Notes under the pieces: generated by a model | Seen by the model: the letters and a program-made list of their open reading frames with translations, nothing else | What the model was told of the DNA's origin: nothing | Database searches by the model: none | Assembly (NCBI GenBank): GCA_007571105.1 | Contig: RKRZ01000075.1 | Location: forward strand, 1-6,830 | Origin: Gammaproteobacteria bacterium | GTDB taxonomy: Bacteria; Pseudomonadota; Gammaproteobacteria; Poriferisulfidales; Poriferisulfidaceae | Length of the DNA: 6,830 bases | Direction: 5' to 3' | Shown: in pieces, positions 5,544-6,830 of the stretch | Layout of the letters: each line of letters begins with the position of its first letter | Numbering within the stretch: the first letter of the stretch is position 1 | Translations under genes and position numbers: made by a program

Positions 5544-6314
5544 ATGCGCATTATCACACTGAATGTCAACGGGATTCGAAGTGCTGAACGCAAGGGGTTT
5601 TTCCCTTGGCTCTCGCGTCAGCGCGCGGATGTAGTGTGCTTGCAGGAAGTGCGTGCGCAGCAGGAACAGCTCGCCGCAGACGTATTTCGCCCGAAATCGT
5701 TTTGTTGCCATTATCTTCCGGCAGAACGTCCCGGCTACAGTGGAGTGGCGTTGTTCAGCCGCGAACGCCCAGACCGCTTGATTGAAGGGTTTGGCTCTGG
5801 AGAGTTTGATCGTGAAGGGCGTTATCTGGAAGCGAGATTTGGGCGTTTATCGGTGGTGTCGCTATACGCGCCTTCAGGCTCATCCAGTGAAGCGCGACAA
5901 GAAGCGAAATACCGGTTTCTGGATGAGTTTATGGAACATCTGCAACGTTTGCGTCGGCGTCGTGCGATTGTGTGCGGCGACTGGAATATCGCGCACCAGC
6001 CTATTGATCTGAAAAACTGGCGCTCAAATCAGAAAAATTCAGGATTCCTTCCGCAAGAGCGCGCCTGGATGGATGAGGTCTTCGGTTCTGGAGGCTTTGC
6101 AGACGCCTTTCGTGAAGTGGACCCGCGTGCGGAGCAATACACCTGGTGGTCGAACCGAGGACGGGCTTGGGACAAGAATGTCGGCTGGCGGATTGATTAT
6201 CAGGCGGTGTCGCGAAATCTCGCAGGCTGCGCCCACCGGGCGCGCATCTACAAAGATCGGCGGTTTTCAGATCATGCGCCGTTGATCATGGACTACAAGT
6301 TGCCTGAATCATGA
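5544..6314 (+). CDS. xthA: Exodeoxyribonuclease III (AP endonuclease family 1), Crc-like lineage
   Basis: Members cut DNA 5' of abasic sites and have 3'-5' exonuclease and 3'-phosphatase activity in base excision repair. The 256-residue product has the full exonuclease-endonuclease-phosphatase fold with all key residues: NVNGIRS (8-13), Mg-ligand Glu 35 in CLQEVRA, Tyr 108 in SLYAPSG, Asp 146 and Asn 148 in GDWNIAH, LKNWRSNQKNSGFLPQER (156-173), Asp 218 in WRIDY, and Asp 243-His 244 in FSDHAPL. The segments SGVALFSR, ERAWMDEV and QYTWW, and the position divergent from pyrE, recall Crc of Pseudomonas, a catabolite repression protein that lost these residues. Here they are intact, so I infer a working nuclease; a regulatory role cannot be excluded. 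The ATG has an AGGAAG box. The stop overlaps the next gene by ATGA. Confidence 0.95.
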   Translation: MRIITLNVNGIRSAERKGFFPWLSRQRADVVCLQEVRAQQEQLAADVFRPKSFCCHYLPAERPGYSGVALFSRERPDRLIEGFGSGEFDREGRYLEARFGRLSVVSLYAPSGSSSEARQEAKYRFLDEFMEHLQRLRRRRAIVCGDWNIAHQPIDLKNWRSNQKNSGFLPQERAWMDEVFGSGGFADAFREVDPRAEQYTWWSNRGRAWDKNVGWRIDYQAVSRNLAGCAHRARIYKDRRFSDHAPLIMDYKLPES

Positions 6315-6830
6315 CGGCTTTCAGTGTTCAGACCCTGAGTTGGCGCGAGGCATTGCGCTTGTACCAGGATGTGCGCATGTTGCGCATCCTGCTGATCGGT
6401 GCAATCAGTGGTCTGCCGCATGTGGCCATTCTGTCGATGATGACTCTGTGGCTGCAGGAGAGTGGTTTCAGTCGTTCGGATATCGGCCTGTTCGGGCTGA
6501 TCATGGTGGTTTATGCAGCCAATGTAGCCTGGGCTCCAATCGTGGATGGGGTGCGCATTCCCTGGTTGACGCAGAGGTTCGGTGCGCGACGTTCGTGGGT
6601 TGTGGCGATGCAGGGCATCATTGTGGTCTGCCTGATTGCTTTGTCGCGGCTGGAGCCGGCGGTTCAAATTGAATGGATTGCCATGTGGGCGATTTTGCTT
6701 GCCACGGCCAGCGCGACTCAGGATGTCGCCATTGATGCCTTGCGCATTGAGCAGTTTCGGGAAGAGGAGGCCCGCAAGGTGAGCGGAGGATCGGCGATGG
6801 CGGCCTCCGGTTGGTGGGCGGGTTACGGTC
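6311..6830 (+). CDS. ampG: AmpG-like MFS permease (probable muropeptide transporter), 3' end outside window
   Basis: AmpG is the inner-membrane permease that brings anhydromuropeptides (GlcNAc-anhydroMurNAc peptides) into the cytoplasm for cell-wall recycling; in some bacteria this also feeds the AmpC beta-lactamase signal. The first 173 residues are visible and still open at the edge. A short cytoplasmic N-terminus leads to hydrophobic segments near residues 24-46 (with SGLPHVAIL), 57-78, 96-113 and 122-141. Family marks are SGLP in segment 1, WAPIVD after segment 2, ARRSW before segment 3, LEPAVQ in the following loop, and SATQDVAIDALR at the end of segment 4. I recall the same order in E. 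coli AmpG (about 490 residues), so nearly two thirds is missing. The ATG lies in the exonuclease stop (ATGA) with no ribosome binding site of its own, implying translational coupling. Related MFS peptide or siderophore permeases are an alternative. Confidence 0.82.
   Translation, partial: MTAFSVQTLSWREALRLYQDVRMLRILLIGAISGLPHVAILSMMTLWLQESGFSRSDIGLFGLIMVVYAANVAWAPIVDGVRIPWLTQRFGARRSWVVAMQGIIVVCLIALSRLEPAVQIEWIAMWAILLATASATQDVAIDALRIEQFREEEARKVSGGSAMAASGWWAGYG

Noticed and set aside
4585..5562. A 325-codon open plus-strand frame across the aroE end, pyrE and the divergent gap
   Set aside because: It is antisense to pyrE, whose catalytic loop and PRPP motif are clear on the minus strand; the product is Arg/His-rich with no recognisable motif.

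Overview
The window (about 57% GC by eye) is a compact, gene-dense stretch of bacterial core metabolism. It most resembles a gammaproteobacterium. The main hints are a gatA-gatB pair, an aspartate-rich (Mg-type) HemB, and a pyrE gene divergent from an exonuclease III/Crc-like gene, an arrangement I recall from Pseudomonas. No species can be named from the sequence.

Layout. Positions 1 to about 250 do not belong with the rest. On the minus strand they encode an internal piece of a HAD-superfamily hydrolase that runs off the left edge. Its leucine codon use differs from the neighbouring genes. It abuts gatA (plus strand, to 1524), which has lost its true N-terminus of roughly 75 residues. No gatC is present. 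The plus strand then carries gatB (1521-2951, ATGA overlap with gatA), hemB (3004-4005) and aroE (4010-4828, TTG start, 4 bp after hemB). pyrE lies on the minus strand (4816-5469) and overlaps the aroE 3' end tail to tail by 13 bp. A 74-bp divergent intergenic region separates pyrE from an exonuclease III gene (5544-6314). That gene overlaps, by ATGA, the start of an AmpG-like MFS permease (6311 to beyond the right edge).

How the genes work together. GatA and GatB are two of the three subunits of the GatCAB amidotransferase, which makes Gln-tRNA(Gln) and/or Asn-tRNA(Asn) from the mischarged precursors. HemB (tetrapyrrole synthesis) and AroE (shikimate pathway) look co-transcribed. PyrE makes orotidylate for pyrimidines. 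The exonuclease III protein is an AP endonuclease with all key catalytic residues, and the permease downstream probably imports muropeptides during cell-wall recycling. The functions are unrelated housekeeping, and the linkage looks like ordinary operon packing.

No new biological system is apparent. The observation most worth checking is the junction near 210-265. It is most simply explained as an assembly or cloning chimera at a contig end, and less probably as a real rearrangement that broke gatA. It is easily missed because the fused frame has almost exactly the normal GatA length. No tRNA, rRNA, CRISPR array, insertion sequence or long repeat was seen, and apart from the left-end anomaly no gene-free stretch exceeds 75 bp.
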